A stretch of DNA of 64,000 nt from Gammaproteobacteria bacterium Ga0074134 (GTDB taxonomy: Bacteria > Pseudomonadota > Gammaproteobacteria > Ga0077554 > Ga007554): positions 1 through 64,000 of the forward strand of contig LNEJ01000028.1 in NCBI GenBank assembly GCA_001464965.1, read 5' to 3'. The position numbers and the translations under genes were made by a program. The notes under the pieces are model-generated. The model was given only the letters and a program-made list of their open reading frames with translations. It was not told the DNA's origin and made no database searches. The stretch's first letter is position 1; each line of letters opens with the position of its first letter. This document shows, piece after piece, positions 62,842 through 64,000 of the stretch.

Positions 62842-64000
62842 ATGCAAGTTTCAGTTCAATCAAGTGAAGGTCTTGAGCGCCGTTTAACCGTTGTTGTGCC
62901 CGCGGAGCGCGTTGAGACGGCAGTGCAGGAGCGGCTGAAGTCATTGGCTCGCCGGGTGAAAGTGGATGGTTTCCGCCCAGGCAAGGTTCCCTTTAGCCTG
63001 GTGCAGCGCATGTACGGTGAGCAGGTACGGTTCGAAGTGCAGGATGAAGTGGTGCAGTCGAGCTTTCGTGACGCCGTGACCCAGCAGCAGCTGCGCCTGG
63101 CCGGCACCCCCCGTATCGAATCCAGTAGCCTGGAGCCCGATAAGGGATTGGAGTATACCGCGGTGTTTGAGATTTATCCCGAGGTTGAGCAGGTCAATCT
63201 CGATAACATCAAGATCGAAAAGCCGGTTGCCGAAGTTACAGAGGCGGATGTGGCCGTCGTGCTGGAGCGTTTACGCAAGCAGGCCACCGAATGGGTGGCC
63301 GTGGAGCGGCCCGCGCAGGATGGCGATAAGCTTGTGCTTGATTTTACGGGTTCGATTGAGGGTCAATCCTTTGCCGGCAATGAAGGAAAGGAGGTTCCTG
63401 TTGTACTGGGATCAAAGACCTTTATCGCAGGTTTCGAGGACAAACTGACCGGTGCAAAGGCTGGCGAAGAGCGGACACTTGATCTGCAATTTCCCGAGGA
63501 ATATCACGCCGCCGAACTCGCCGGCAAGCCGGTGCAATTTGCCGTTAAAGTGATTTCCGTCTCGGAGCCCAAGCTGCCGGAGGTCGATGACGAGTTCGCC
63601 CAGGCCTACGGCATTACCGAAGGCGGCGCGGCTGCGTTACGTGCTGAGATCCGTGGCAATATGCAGCGCGAGATGGAACAGGCCATTAAACGCAAGGTCA
63701 AACAGCAGGTGCTGGATGGATTGTTGCAAGCCAATCCACTGACATTGCCGCGTGCGCTGATTGACGACGAAATCGGCCAGTTGATGCAGCAGGCAAAGGA
63801 TGATTTGGCCGCGCGTGGCGCTCAGATGGCGAATATCAACCTGCAGCCGGGCATGTTCGAGGAGCATGCCCGCCGCCGGGTTGCTCTGGGGCTGATTCTT
63901 GCGGAAATCATACGCAAGAACGCTTTCAAGGCGCAGCCGGAAAATCTGCGCGCAGCCGTTGAGGCTGCCGCATCCAGCTATGAGTCCCCCACGGAGGTCG
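62842..64000 (+). CDS. tig: Trigger factor (3' end outside the window)
   Basis: Ribosome-bound chaperone and prolyl isomerase. About 386 codons are visible and the frame is still open at the window edge; full length is usually about 430-440 aa. The N-terminal domain has the ribosome-docking signature GFRPGKVP. The FKBP-type domain follows (GDKLVLDFTGSIEGQSFAGNEG...EERTLDLQFPEEYHA), then the helical C-terminal arms. GAGG lies 7 nt before ATG 62842. clpP-clpX-lon are expected beyond the edge from common gene order. Confidence 0.96.
   Translation, partial: MQVSVQSSEGLERRLTVVVPAERVETAVQERLKSLARRVKVDGFRPGKVPFSLVQRMYGEQVRFEVQDEVVQSSFRDAVTQQQLRLAGTPRIESSSLEPDKGLEYTAVFEIYPEVEQVNLDNIKIEKPVAEVTEADVAVVLERLRKQATEWVAVERPAQDGDKLVLDFTGSIEGQSFAGNEGKEVPVVLGSKTFIAGFEDKLTGAKAGEERTLDLQFPEEYHAAELAGKPVQFAVKVISVSEPKLPEVDDEFAQAYGITEGGAAALRAEIRGNMQREMEQAIKRKVKQQVLDGLLQANPLTLPRALIDDEIGQLMQQAKDDLAARGAQMANINLQPGMFEEHARRRVALGLILAEIIRKNAFKAQPENLRAAVEAAASSYESPTEV

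Overview
The window reads as one stretch of a gammaproteobacterial chromosome, or of a close relative such as Acidithiobacillia. Several blocks have the gene order usual in that group: rarA-(lipoprotein)-crcB-DUF190-serS-cysG, murJ-ribF-ileS-lspA, bamD divergent from rluD-pgeF, and tRNA-Leu(UAG) directly before tig. The glutamate-cysteine ligase belongs to the short family known from Acidithiobacillus, Nitrosomonas and Thiobacillus relatives. With perfect FNR/ANR-type boxes, an ArsB/ArsC pair and aconitase A, this points to a free-living, facultatively anaerobic proteobacterium. I cannot name a genus from the sequence.

Layout. 1-5.2 kb: a repeat-rich lipoprotein, then nagZ, queG and a 2-hydroxyacid dehydrogenase. 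5.3-7.2 kb: a membrane-anchored nucleotide-sugar dehydratase. 7.2-13.0 kb (minus strand): a TonB-dependent receptor, a periplasmic binding protein and a BarA-like hybrid kinase, which look like one cell-envelope sensing module. 13.2-17.2 kb: cysM, a DEDD exonuclease, rlmD and a convergent D-lactate-type dehydrogenase. 17.2-29.3 kb: a stress and anoxia zone with an Hsp20 gene, aconitase, arsCB, a P-type ATPase, a patatin, and a DUF6763/DksA-like/hibernation-factor operon. Three FNR-like boxes lie before these genes. 29.3-34.8 kb (minus): rarA to cysG. 35.2-42 kb: the murJ-ribF-ileS-lspA set. 42.1-46.7 kb: an isolated FliK-like gene and a two-gene exopolysaccharide piece (WcaJ-type transferase and EpsL-type barrel). 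46.9-49.8 kb: sucD without sucC, nadE and glnB. 50.0-57.8 kb: nitroreductase, bamD, a bamD paralogue fused to a SPOR domain, then rluD-pgeF-ZIP-gcvR-def-radA. 58.0-62.0 kb: gshA-gshB-apbE and a NusG-II protein. 62.2-64.0 kb: a cold-shock gene, tRNA-Leu and the start of tig, which is cut by the window edge.

The intergenic spaces carry several families of small palindromic, ORF-less repeats. Some have long terminal inverted repeats (a perfect 29-bp pair at 34933-35155; a family with ends ATCCTAAAAACGGCAGTTG at 20957, 52526 and 61370). At several junctions the repeat end forms the stop codon or the ribosome-binding site of the neighbouring gene.

The observations I rate highest are the receptor/binding-protein/hybrid-kinase trio, the BamD-SPOR fusion beside true bamD, the FNR-box set that would place Hsp20, a ribosome-hibernation operon and a P-type ATPase in one anoxia response, and the repeats whose ends act as translation signals.
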